Assembly (NCBI GenBank): GCA_036735545.1
Contig: DAINOD010000034.1
Coordinates: 1-28,942, forward strand
Direction of reading: 5' to 3'
DNA length: 28,942 nt
From: Rubrimonas sp036735545
GTDB lineage: Bacteria; Pseudomonadota; Alphaproteobacteria; Rhodobacterales; Rhodobacteraceae
The stretch's first letter is position 1; every line of letters starts with the position of its first letter. The notes beneath the pieces were generated by a model. It did no database searches. It was not told the origin of the DNA and was given only the letters and a program-made list of their open reading frames with translations. Position numbers and translations under genes: made by a program. Positions 15,262-22,434 of the stretch are shown piece after piece.

Positions 15262-16185
15262 ATGCGCATCCTGTCGATCGGCGAGGTGATGGTGGAGCTG
15301 TCCGGCGCAGGCGATGGCCTGTGGCGCATGGGCTTCGCCGGGGACACCTACAACACCGCGTGGCACCTCGCCGCGCTGCGGCCGGGCTGGCGCGTGGCCT
15401 ACGGCACGCGACTGGGGCCCGACCCGATGTCGCAGGCGGCGCTGAGCGCGATGGCCGAGGCGGGGATCGCGACCGACTGGGTGCAGCGCGATCCGGCCCG
15501 CGCCATCGGGCTCTACCTGATCGCGCTGAAGGACGGCGAGCGCAGCTTCGCCTACTGGCGCGACACTTCGGCGGCGAGGCTCCTCGCCGACGACGCGGAC
15601 TGGCTGGCGCGCGCGACCGGCTGGGCGGAGGCCGTCTACGTCTCGGGCGTCACCCTGGCCATTCTCACCCCGGCGGCGCGCGCGCGGCTGATCGCGGCGC
15701 TGGGCCGGGCGCGGGCGGCGGGGGCGCGGGTCGCCTTCGACCCCAACCTGCGGCCGCGGCTGTGGGAGAGCGCCGAGGCGATGCGCACCGCCGTCGAGGC
15801 GGCCGCCGCCTGCGCCGACATCTGCCTGCCGAGCCACGACGACGAGCGCGCGGCCTTCGGCGACGCGAGCGCGGATGCGACGGCGGCGCGCTACGCCGGG
15901 CTGGGGGTGCGCGAGGTGGTGGTGAAGAATGGCGAGGGGCCGCCGGCGCTGCGGCTCGACGGCGTCGCCCTGCCCGCCCCGGCCCCGCGGCCGGTCGCGC
16001 CCATCGACACCACCGGCGCCGGCGACAGCTTCAACGCCGCCTATCTCGCCGCCCGCCTCGGCGGGGCGGCGCCGGGCGAGGCGCTGGCTGCGGGGCAGGC
16101 GCTGTCTGCGCTGGTGGTGCGGCACCCCGGCGCGCTGGCGCCCCGGGCTGCGCTTGAGCGCTTCCTTCGGGGCGCCGCGCAATGA
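15262..16185 (+). CDS. kdgK: 2-keto-3-deoxygluconate kinase (PfkB family)
   Basis: A 307-residue sugar kinase of the ribokinase/PfkB fold that phosphorylates 2-dehydro-3-deoxygluconate at O6, feeding the lower Entner-Doudoroff path. The N-terminus LSIGEVMVELSG with GFAGDTYNTAWHLA, the YWRDTSAARLL segment and VSGVTLAIL match KdgK rather than ribokinase or fructokinase. FDPNLRPRLW is the PfkB signature, and the ATP/anion-hole motif DTTGAGDSFNAAY carries the catalytic base D255. The start ATG at 15262 has GGGGAGAGAGGG upstream. It follows the ASKHA gene by 48 bases and could share its transcript, although no functional tie is evident. Neither KDPG aldolase nor a uronate pathway gene is in the window. 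Confidence 0.87.
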   Translation: MRILSIGEVMVELSGAGDGLWRMGFAGDTYNTAWHLAALRPGWRVAYGTRLGPDPMSQAALSAMAEAGIATDWVQRDPARAIGLYLIALKDGERSFAYWRDTSAARLLADDADWLARATGWAEAVYVSGVTLAILTPAARARLIAALGRARAAGARVAFDPNLRPRLWESAEAMRTAVEAAAACADICLPSHDDERAAFGDASADATAARYAGLGVREVVVKNGEGPPALRLDGVALPAPAPRPVAPIDTTGAGDSFNAAYLAARLGGAAPGEALAAGQALSALVVRHPGALAPRAALERFLRGAAQ

Positions 16186-16460
16186 AGGGCCCGCGGCCCC
16201 GAAGGGCGCAGCCGGCGGCCCTGCGCACGAGGCGGACGGTCGCTGCTGGGCGCCGCGACGCGCGCGACTTGCCGGTGGCAAGTCGCGCGCGTCGCATCGG
16301 CGCAGGCGCGAGCCGGAGCCGATTTCGGCGGTAGGGTCTTGGTGAGACGGAGGGCGGCGGCGACCGCCTCCCGCGCATCCCGGCCGCTCGCGGCGCGGCG
16401 TCACGGGCTGCTTGATGGCGGGCGGCGGCGCTCGGGGGATCCGGGCGGCGCCCGCTCCCC
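16186..16460. other. Non-coding gap between convergent kdgK and xerD
   Basis: 275 bases with no credible reading frame. The only strong structure is the perfect hairpin at 16255-16295, listed separately. The right part holds short GC-rich repeats such as GGGCGGCGCCCGC near 16441, which could add to termination for xerD. No tRNA, known RNA motif or promoter was recognised. Confidence 0.6.
16255..16295. repeat. Perfect 19-bp inverted repeat with 3-base loop
   Basis: The arms GCGACGCGCGCGACTTGCC (16255-16273) and GGCAAGTCGCGCGCGTCGC (16277-16295) are exact reverse complements around a GGT loop. After a short asymmetric bulge they can extend by a further GCGCC/GGCGC pairing. It lies 69 bases past the kdgK stop and 165 bases past the xerD stop on the opposite strand. 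A terminator for one or both transcripts is the simplest reading, though there is no T-tract. A dispersed palindromic element or a structured RNA is possible. Confidence 0.75.
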
Positions 16461-17372
16461 TCACTCCTCCGCCAGCGGATGCTTCGCCATCAGCGCGGCC
16501 AGCCGGGCGTCGACAATGCGGGTGTAGATCTCGGTCGTGCCGATGTCGGCGTGGCCGAGCAACTCCTGGATCGACCGAAGGTCGGCGCCGTTCTCCAGCA
16601 GATGCGTCGCGAAGGCGTGGCGCAGGGCGTGAGGGGAAAGCGCGGCGGGGTCGAGGTCCGCGGCCAGCGCCAGTTCGCGCACCATCTGGAAGAAGCGCGC
16701 CCGGGTCAGCCGACCGGCCTTGCCGCGCGAGGGAAAGAGCCAGGGCGAGGGCTTCGTCCCCTTCGGCCGGGCGGCCTCGGCGGCGTCGCGGACGGCCAGC
16801 CACTCCGCCAGCGCGTCGCGGGCCGGTTCGGTGAGGGGCGCCAGCCGCTCCTTGCCGCCCTTGCCGCGCACCAGCAGCGCCAGCGGACGGCCGCGGGCGG
16901 CGGCGGCTGGCAGCGACAGAAGCTCCGACACGCGCAGGCCGGTGGCGTAGAGCACCTCGAACAGGCACCGCGCGCGCGCCAGCGCCTCGCCCCGCCATAC
17001 CCGCGGCAGGGCGTCGAACAGCGCCTCCACGTCTGCCGCGCCGGGAGCCTTGGGCAGCGGGCGGCGGCGGCCGGGACCGCTCAGGCGGGCGGCCGGGTCG
17101 TCGGCGCGCCATCCTTCCTCGAAGGCGAAGCGGAACAGCGCCCGCGCCGCCGACAGCCGCCGCGCCCGGGTGGCGGGCGCAAGGCCGCGGGCGTCGAGGT
17201 CCGCCATCCAGGCCTCGATGTCGGCGCGTCCGGCGGTCTCCGCGTCACGGGCCCGGCCGGCGAGAAAGCCGCAGAGATCGCCGAGGTCGCGGGCGTAGGC
17301 GGCGACGGTGTTGTCGGCCGCGCCGCGTTCGGCGCGCATCGCGTCGAGAAAGGGCGCGATCCAGCGCCGCAC
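16461..17372 (-). CDS. xerD: Site-specific tyrosine recombinase XerD
   Basis: A 303-residue recombinase that, with XerC, resolves chromosome dimers at dif. The N-terminal SAM-like core-binding domain covers about 1-90 (NTVAAYARDL, RRLSAARALFRFAFEEG) and the catalytic domain about 110-300. All active-site residues are readable: R147 (ATGLRVSEL), K171 (RGKGGKER), H248 and R251 (SPHALRHAFATHLLENG), H274 (LLGHAD) and nucleophile Y283 (EIYTRI). The start is GTG at 17372, because WIAPFLDAMRAERGAA is the expected N-terminus and the first ATG is too late. Only four bases separate it from the stop of the small membrane gene upstream, so the two form an operon. XerC is the alternative; the ADLRSIQELLGHADIGTTEIY segment favours XerD. 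Confidence 0.92.
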   Translation of the reverse strand: MRRWIAPFLDAMRAERGAADNTVAAYARDLGDLCGFLAGRARDAETAGRADIEAWMADLDARGLAPATRARRLSAARALFRFAFEEGWRADDPAARLSGPGRRRPLPKAPGAADVEALFDALPRVWRGEALARARCLFEVLYATGLRVSELLSLPAAAARGRPLALLVRGKGGKERLAPLTEPARDALAEWLAVRDAAEAARPKGTKPSPWLFPSRGKAGRLTRARFFQMVRELALAADLDPAALSPHALRHAFATHLLENGADLRSIQELLGHADIGTTEIYTRIVDARLAALMAKHPLAEE

Positions 17373-17376
17373 CGTC

Positions 17377-17523
17377 TCAGCCGCCCTCGCGCAGCCGCAG
17401 ATCCGGCACCTCGCGCTCGATGGCGCGCGTCGGCGGCGGCAGGTCGGCGACCAGCGCGTAGATCACCCCGCCGATCCCCGCCAGTACGAGCAGGATCAAC
17501 AGGTAACGCAGCAGCCTGCCCAT
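17377..17523 (-). CDS. Small single-pass membrane protein (48 aa)
   Basis: The ATG at 17523 opens a 48-residue frame ending four bases before xerD. One strongly hydrophobic helix (about 7-26, YLLILLVLAGIGGVIYALVA) follows a basic start MGRLLR. A short Pro-rich then acidic/basic tail DLPPPTRAIEREVPDLRLRE should lie outside the cytoplasm. A longer frame (to 17619) would begin inside the aroK leader with low-complexity Arg/Ala sequence and is unlikely. I recall similarly sized one-helix proteins at this aroK/xerD junction in other Rhodobacterales, without a known function. No specific role is proposed. Confidence 0.7.
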   Translation of the reverse strand: MGRLLRYLLILLVLAGIGGVIYALVADLPPPTRAIEREVPDLRLREGG

Positions 17524-17571
17524 GCGGGGCCCCCTCGCGGCCGGTCGCGCGGCTTCACCTGCGCGCAGCCG

Positions 17572-17584
17572 CGGTGTAACACCG
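17572..17584. promoter_or_regulatory. 13-base palindrome in the xerD-operon/aroK divergent gap
   Basis: CGGTGTAACACCG is a perfect 6+1+6 inverted repeat about 50 bases from each of the two divergent starts, a good position for an operator affecting both. Chance occurrence in GC-rich sequence cannot be excluded, and no known regulator was matched. Confidence 0.3.
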
Positions 17585-17636
17585 TCGCTGTGGCGTCGCA
17601 AAGCCCGCGCCGCCCGCAAGCACAGGAGCCGTCGCC

Positions 17637-18203
17637 TTGGCCGAAGCCGTCCGAACCCGCTCCCCCGGCGCGCTGAGGCGCACCGTGGTGCTGGTCGGGC
17701 TCATGGGCGCGGGCAAGACCTCGGTGGGCCGCCGGCTGGCCGAGACGCTGGGCGCGCGCTTCGTGGACAGCGACGACGAGATCGAGCGCGCCGCCGGCAT
17801 GGACGTGCCGACCATCTTCGCGCGCCTCGGCGAACCCGCCTTCCGCGACGGCGAGCGCCGCGTGATCCGCCGCCTGCTGGGCGAGCCCGCGCTGGTGCTG
17901 GCCACCGGGGGCGGCGCCTTCATGGACCCCGCGACGCGCGCGGCGGTGCGGCAGGGCGCGGTCTCCGTCTGGCTCCGCGCCGCGCTGGAGACGCTGGTCG
18001 AGCGCACCGCGCGCCGCGACGGGCGCCCCCTGCTGCGCGACGGCGACCCGCGCGAGACGCTCGCCCGCCTGATGCGCGAGCGCCACCCGGTCTACGCCGA
18101 GGCCGACGTCGTGATCGACAGCGCCGAAGGCGGCAGCCACGACGCCGTGGTCGCCGACATCCTGCGCGCCCTCGACGCCGCCGGCGCGCTGGAGCGGCCG
18201 TGA
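17637..18203 (+). CDS. aroK: Shikimate kinase
   Basis: A 188-residue NMP-kinase-fold enzyme converting shikimate plus ATP to shikimate 3-phosphate, the fifth step of the shikimate pathway. The P-loop is GLMGAGKTS (K27). FVDSDDEIERAAGMDVPTIF provides the magnesium/shikimate aspartates, FRDGERRVI the shikimate arginine, ATGGGAF the glycine triplet, and RPLLRDGDP the lid. The start must be TTG at 17637: there is no ATG before the P-loop, and AGGAG sits 8 bases upstream (17624-17628). The stop overlaps the aroB GTG (GTGA), so the two steps are co-translated. It is divergent from the xerD operon. Confidence 0.93.
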   Translation: MAEAVRTRSPGALRRTVVLVGLMGAGKTSVGRRLAETLGARFVDSDDEIERAAGMDVPTIFARLGEPAFRDGERRVIRRLLGEPALVLATGGGAFMDPATRAAVRQGAVSVWLRAALETLVERTARRDGRPLLRDGDPRETLARLMRERHPVYAEADVVIDSAEGGSHDAVVADILRALDAAGALERP

Positions 18204-19327
18204 GCCTCCCGCGCACGATCCGCGTCGGGCTCGGCGCGCGGGCCTACGATGTGGTCGTCGGCTCGGAGCTTTTGGCCGGGGCGGGGGCGCGCATCGCCGC
18301 GCTGGCGCCGCGCCGGCGCGTGGCGATCATCGCCGACGCCGATGTCGACACGCTGCACGGCGCCGCGCTGCGGGCCGGTCTCGCCGGGGCGGGGCTCGCC
18401 TGTGAGACGCTGGCGCTGCCGGCGGGCGAGGCCACCAAGTCGATGGCGCGGCTGGAGCAGTGCCTGTCGTGGCTGCTGGACCTGCGGCTCGGCCGCGACG
18501 ACCTCGTTCTGGCCTTCGGCGGCGGAGTAGTCGGCGATCTGGCGGGCTTCGCGGCGGCGGTGTTGAAGCGGGGCGTCGACTTCGTGCAGGTGCCCACCAC
18601 CTTGCTCGCCCAGGTGGACAGCTCGGTGGGCGGCAAGACCGGCGTGAACGCAGCGCAGGGCAAGAACCTGATCGGGGCCTTCCACCAGCCGCGGCTGGTG
18701 CTTGCCGACGTGACGCTGCTCGACAGCCTGCCGCCGCGCGAGTTCCTCTCGGGCTACGGCGAGGTCGCCAAGTACGGCCTGCTGGGCGACGCGGCCTTCT
18801 TCGGCTGGCTGGAGACCAACGGCCCGGCGCTGGCCCGCGGCGACCGGACCCTGCGCGTCGAGGCCGTGGCGCGCTGCGTCGCGATGAAGGCCGACATCGT
18901 GGCGCGAGACGAGTTCGAGACCGGCGACCGGGCGCTGCTGAACCTCGGCCACACCTTCGGCCACGCGCTGGAGACCGCGACCGGCTACTCCGCCCGCCTG
19001 CTGCACGGCGAGGGCGTGGCGGTCGGGATCGGACTGGCGTTCGATCTGTCCCAGCGCCTCGGCCTCTGCCCGCAGGAGACGCCGGGCCGGGTTCGCGCCC
19101 ATCTGCGCGCCATGGGCATGAAGGCGACGCTGGCCGACATTCCCGGGCCCCTGCCCGACGCCGACGCCCTGATGGCGCTGATGGCGCAGGACAAGAAAGC
19201 CCGCGACGGCCGCATCGCCTTCGTGCTGGCGCGCGACATCGGCGAGGCCTTCCTCGCCCGCGACGTCGACCCCGCCGCCGCGCGCGCGGTGCTGGCCGAG
19301 GCGCTGGACGCGCGCGCGGCCGCATGA
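18200..19327 (+). CDS. aroB: 3-Dehydroquinate synthase
   Basis: A 375-residue NAD- and Zn-dependent enzyme that cyclises DAHP to 3-dehydroquinate, step two of the shikimate pathway. Visible motifs are the NAD-binding GGGVVGDLAGFAA, then VPTTLLAQVDSSVGGKTGVN, the Zn/active-site YGEVAKYGLL, NLGHTFGHALE and LLHGEGVAVGIG. The start is GTG at 18200, overlapping the aroK TGA by four bases; SLPRTIRVGLGARAYDVVVG is a normal AroB N-terminus. The stop overlaps the next ATG (ATGA). Length is in the usual range of 350-380. Confidence 0.95.
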   Translation: MSLPRTIRVGLGARAYDVVVGSELLAGAGARIAALAPRRRVAIIADADVDTLHGAALRAGLAGAGLACETLALPAGEATKSMARLEQCLSWLLDLRLGRDDLVLAFGGGVVGDLAGFAAAVLKRGVDFVQVPTTLLAQVDSSVGGKTGVNAAQGKNLIGAFHQPRLVLADVTLLDSLPPREFLSGYGEVAKYGLLGDAAFFGWLETNGPALARGDRTLRVEAVARCVAMKADIVARDEFETGDRALLNLGHTFGHALETATGYSARLLHGEGVAVGIGLAFDLSQRLGLCPQETPGRVRAHLRAMGMKATLADIPGPLPDADALMALMAQDKKARDGRIAFVLARDIGEAFLARDVDPAAARAVLAEALDARAAA

Positions 19328-19926
19328 GCGAGGCAGCCTTCGACGCGCACTTCTACGACGACCTCGCCGAGACCGGCGCCGAGGCGTGGCGGCTGCTGGC
19401 GCGCGGCGTCGCGGACCGGCGGGCGGCGCTGCACACGGTGCAGTTAGCGACGCTGGGGCTCGACGGTGCGCCGCGGCTGCGCACGGTGGTGTTGCGCGGC
19501 GTCGATCCCGCGGCCGGGACGCTGAGGGTGCATACCGACGCGCGTTCGAGCAAGGTCGCCGAACTCGCCGCCGAGCCCCGCGTGGAGCTGCACGGCTACG
19601 ACGCGCGCGCCAAGATCCAGCTCCGCCTGCGCGGCCTCGCCGAGGTCCACGCCGCCGGTCCCGTCGCCGACGCGGCGTGGGCGGCGACGGGACAGGGCTC
19701 GCGGGCCAGCTACCGCGCGCCCGTCCCGCCCGGCTCGCCGATCACGGCGCCGGTGGACGGCGAGCCGGTGGCGGGCGATGGGCCCGAGGCGGGTCGCGAG
19801 GCGTTCCGCGCGATCACGGTGACGGTGGCGCGGCTGGAGTGGCTCTACCTCGCCGCCCGAGGACACCGGCGCGCGGCGTTCCTGCGCGACGGCGACGGGT
19901 GGCGCGGTGCGTGGCTCGCGCCGTAG
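19324..19926 (+). CDS. Pyridoxamine 5'-phosphate oxidase-fold flavoprotein
   Basis: A 200-residue FMN-binding split-barrel protein. The core reads ALHTVQLATLGLDGAPRLRT, VVLRGVDPAAGTLRVHTDAR, SSKVAELAAEPRVELHGYD and IQLRLRGLAEVH, the standard PNPOx-like phosphate and flavin contacts. The C-terminus (WLYLAARGHRRAAF, WRGAWLAP) resembles the PdxH tail, but the central dimerisation segment departs from true PdxH. Vitamin B6 oxidase activity is therefore possible but unproven. The ATG overlaps the aroB stop (ATGA), suggesting coupling to the shikimate genes, without an obvious biochemical link. Its stop is eight bases from the stop of upp on the other strand. Confidence 0.85.
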   Translation: MSEAAFDAHFYDDLAETGAEAWRLLARGVADRRAALHTVQLATLGLDGAPRLRTVVLRGVDPAAGTLRVHTDARSSKVAELAAEPRVELHGYDARAKIQLRLRGLAEVHAAGPVADAAWAATGQGSRASYRAPVPPGSPITAPVDGEPVAGDGPEAGREAFRAITVTVARLEWLYLAARGHRRAAFLRDGDGWRGAWLAP

Positions 19927-19934
19927 GGCGGGGG

Positions 19935-20570
19935 CTACTTCGTGCCGAACATCCGGTCGCCGGCGTCGCCGAGGCCGGGAAGGATGTAGCCCTTCTCGTT
20001 CAGCTCGCGGTCGAGCGCCGCGGTGAAGACGCGCACGTCCGGATGGGCTTCGGCCATGCGGCGCACGCCCTCGGGGGCGGCGAGCAGGCACATGATGCGA
20101 ATGTCCTGCGCGCCGGCGGCCTTCACCTTGTCCACCGCCGCGACGCAGGAATTGGCGGTCGCCAGCATCGGGTCGACCAGCACCACCGGCCGGGCGTCCA
20201 GCTCGGAGGGCAGCTTGCAGTAGTATTCCACCGGCTGCAGCGTCGCGTGGTCGCGATAGAGGCCCACGAAGCCCACGCGCGCGGAAGGCACCAGCTCCAG
20301 CAGCGGCTCCAGCATCCCGTTGCCGGCGCGCAGGATGGAGATGAGGGCGAGCTTCTTGCCCTCGATCTCGGGCGCCTGCATCGTCTCCAGCGGCGTCTCG
20401 ACCGTGCGCAGCGTCAGCGGCAGGTCGCGGAAAACCTCGTAGCCGAGGAGCAGGCTGATCTCCCGCAACAGCCGCCGGAACCCCCTGGTGGAGCGGTCCC
20501 TGTCGCGCATCAGGGTCAGCTTGTGCTGCACCAGCGGATGCAGGACGACGGTCAGGTTGGGATGATCCAT
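19935..20570 (-). CDS. upp: Uracil phosphoribosyltransferase
   Basis: A 211-residue salvage enzyme making UMP from uracil and PRPP. It has the N-terminal HPLVQHKLTLMRDRDRSTRG, the SILRAGNGML loop, the PRPP loop VLVDPMLATANS (D133; Ala139-Asn140 where many homologues have Gly-Gly or Gly-Asn), and the C-terminal uracil-binding GYILPGLGDAGDRMFGTK. Length is normal. It is the last gene of the nucleoside operon, 21 bases after add, and captures the uracil released from uridine or deoxyuridine. The operon ends here against the convergent PNPOx-fold gene, and no room is left for a separate terminator. Confidence 0.96.
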   Translation of the reverse strand: MDHPNLTVVLHPLVQHKLTLMRDRDRSTRGFRRLLREISLLLGYEVFRDLPLTLRTVETPLETMQAPEIEGKKLALISILRAGNGMLEPLLELVPSARVGFVGLYRDHATLQPVEYYCKLPSELDARPVVLVDPMLATANSCVAAVDKVKAAGAQDIRIMCLLAAPEGVRRMAEAHPDVRVFTAALDRELNEKGYILPGLGDAGDRMFGTK

Positions 20571-20591
20571 GCGCTCCTCGGGCCGCTTCGC

Positions 20592-21563
20592 TCAGGCCAG
20601 CCGCGGGGCCAGCCGCGCCTTTGTGGCGTCGTCGCAGAACGCCGCGGCCAGCGCCCTGCGGCTCAGGGCACGCAGGTGGTCGCGCCCCCACCCGAAGGCG
20701 GCGGCGAGGCCGGCGTATTCGGCCGTCATGTCGGTGCGGAAGAAGGGTGGGTCGTCGGTGGAGACGCAGAGCCTCACCCCCGCCGCGTCCAGCGCGGCGA
20801 TGGGGTGGGCGGCGAGGGAGGGGACCACGCCGAGCGCCACGTTCGAGCCGGGACAGACCTCCAGCGTGACGCCCTCGGCGGCGAGGCGACGGACCAGCTC
20901 CGGATCCTCCACGGCCCGGACCCCGTGGCCGACGCGCTCGACGCCGAGGTGGTCGAGCGCGCCGCGCACGCTCTCCGGCCCGGCGAACTCGCCGGCGTGG
21001 GCGGTCAGGCGCAGCCCGCCCTCCCGCGCGATGGCGAAGGCGCGGGCGAAGTCGCGCGGCGCGTGCAGTCGCTCATCGCCCGCCATGCCGAAGCCGACGA
21101 GGCGCGGATGGCCCGCCTCCACCGCCAGCCGCGCGACCGCCTCGGCCCCCTCGGGCCCCGCGCGGCGCACGCAGGTGGCCACGAAGCGCGCGACCACGCC
21201 CGTGGCCGCCTCCGCCGCCGCAGCGCCCGCGTCGAGCGCAGCGAGGTGCTCGGCCCAGCGGTGGTGGCCGGCGTGGTCGGCGGAGATCGTGATCTCGGCA
21301 TAGATCACGCCATGGGCCGCGCATTCGCGCAGCACGGCCTCGGCCAGCGCGCGCTCCTCCTCCGCCGTCTGGTAGACCGTGGACACGCGGTCGTAGGCGT
21401 GCAGGAAGCCGGTGAAGTCGCTCCATGCGTAGGGGTCGTCGCCCAGCGCCATGCCCTTGCGGGCGGCCAGCGCACGGGTGAGGGCGGGCGGCGCGGCGCC
21501 TTCCAGGTGCAGGTGAAGCTCGACCTTCGGCTCGGCGCGCCAATCGACCTCGTGTTCAGTCAT
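20592..21563 (-). CDS. add: Adenosine deaminase
   Basis: A 323-residue Zn amidohydrolase converting adenosine or deoxyadenosine to (deoxy)inosine, which the purine nucleoside phosphorylase of the same operon can then cleave. Metal ligands and catalytic residues are readable: VELHLHLEG (H17, H19), TAHAGEFAG (about H189, with catalytic E192), VGHGVRA (about H213) and VSTDDPPF (about D270). The start ATG at 21563 overlaps the end of the dioxygenase gene by eight bases. The nearest alternative is adenine deaminase of the Add-like family, which shares these motifs. The nucleoside context favours adenosine. Confidence 0.9.
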   Translation of the reverse strand: MTEHEVDWRAEPKVELHLHLEGAAPPALTRALAARKGMALGDDPYAWSDFTGFLHAYDRVSTVYQTAEEERALAEAVLRECAAHGVIYAEITISADHAGHHRWAEHLAALDAGAAAAEAATGVVARFVATCVRRAGPEGAEAVARLAVEAGHPRLVGFGMAGDERLHAPRDFARAFAIAREGGLRLTAHAGEFAGPESVRGALDHLGVERVGHGVRAVEDPELVRRLAAEGVTLEVCPGSNVALGVVPSLAAHPIAALDAAGVRLCVSTDDPPFFRTDMTAEYAGLAAAFGWGRDHLRALSRRALAAAFCDDATKARLAPRLA

Positions 21564-22434
21564 GGAACCCCCGGAAGGGCGCCCCGGCAGTGCGGCGCAG
21601 CCAGTTGTCGGGCGACCAGACCGCGGCGCGGTCGACCGCGTGCAGCGCATAGGCCAGCCGCGAGCGCTGCGACAGGTTGGGCCCGGAGCGGTGCGGAACC
21701 AGCCCGTGCAGCACCACCAGCGCGCCCTCCGGCGCCTCCAGCGCGATCTCGGCGCCCATGTCCCAGGGCGCGTCGTCGAGTTCGTCCATGGCAAGCAGCT
21801 CGCCATCGTAGCGGTAGCGTCGCTTCAGCCCCGCGCGGTGACCGCCGGGGATGGCGAACAGGCAGCCGTTGGCGCGGTCCGCCGCCTCCAGCGCCACCCA
21901 GAAGCCGATCACCGAGACCGGCTCGGTGTGCAGGAAGGTCGCGTCCTGGTGCAGGCCGACCTCGCCGCCGATTTCGGGCTGCTTGCAGATCACCATGGAC
22001 TGCACGAGCGCCGGGTCCGCGAGCCCGAGGTCGGCCGCGGTCTCGGCGAGGCGCGCGTCGCGGCTGAAGGCGGAGAACACCGGGTCGAGGTCGTGCAGCG
22101 CATGGCCGATCTTGTTCACCGCGCGCGCCTTGGGCCGGTTCAGCCCGCCGTCCTCGGCCACCGCGCCCTCCTCGACGAAGCAGCGCACCTTGTCGCCGGA
22201 GTCGCGGAAGTAGGTCGCCGCCGCATGGGCCTCCGCCCCGGACGAGAAGGCGACCCGATTCTCGTCGGGGTCGAAGGCGTCGATCAGCTCGGCCACGCGG
22301 CGGCGCAGCAGCGCGCAGGCGTCGCGATCGGCGAAGCCGTCGAGGATGAGAAAGCCGTCGCGCGTCCAGGCCCGCTGCATCGCGCCGTCGAGCCGACCGT
22401 CGGCGGGATAGTCGAAACGGGCGGGCGCGGTCAC
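21556..22434 (-). CDS. PhyH-family Fe(II)/2-oxoglutarate dioxygenase, PHYHD1-like
   Basis: A 292-residue non-haem iron oxygenase. The double-stranded beta-helix has the iron triad H162-D164 (GLHQDATFLHTEP) and H248 (PHRSGPN). R259 lies 11 residues on and should bind the 2-oxoglutarate carboxylate, so it looks catalytically competent. By memory, segments such as SSGDK/DSGDKVR, VNKIGHALHDLDPVF, VQSM.I.KQPE.GGEV and WSPDNWL closely follow animal PHYHD1, a family member with no firm substrate that I know of. The start is GTG at 22434, in a GTGA overlap with deoB and with GGGGAGAG upstream. The stop overlaps add (ATGACTGA). Coupling on both sides inside a nucleoside salvage operon suggests a nucleoside, nucleobase or pentose substrate. 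That is inference only. Confidence 0.88.
   Translation of the reverse strand: MTAPARFDYPADGRLDGAMQRAWTRDGFLILDGFADRDACALLRRRVAELIDAFDPDENRVAFSSGAEAHAAATYFRDSGDKVRCFVEEGAVAEDGGLNRPKARAVNKIGHALHDLDPVFSAFSRDARLAETAADLGLADPALVQSMVICKQPEIGGEVGLHQDATFLHTEPVSVIGFWVALEAADRANGCLFAIPGGHRAGLKRRYRYDGELLAMDELDDAPWDMGAEIALEAPEGALVVLHGLVPHRSGPNLSQRSRLAYALHAVDRAAVWSPDNWLRRTAGAPFRGFHD

Noticed and set aside
12927..16157. 1076-codon plus-strand frame overlapping the ASKHA and kinase genes
   Set aside because: It is Arg/Ala/Gly shadow sequence in another frame, with no recognisable protein family.
16186..16460. Possible small gene or attachment site next to xerD
   Set aside because: No frame has protein-like composition, xerD is the housekeeping recombinase, and no direct repeats, tRNA end or integrase-type context were seen.
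13117..17112. Very long (1331-codon) minus-strand open frame
   Set aside because: It runs antisense to the ASKHA and KDG kinase genes and out of frame through xerD. Composition is Arg/Gly/His-rich without domains. The absence of stops follows from high GC content.
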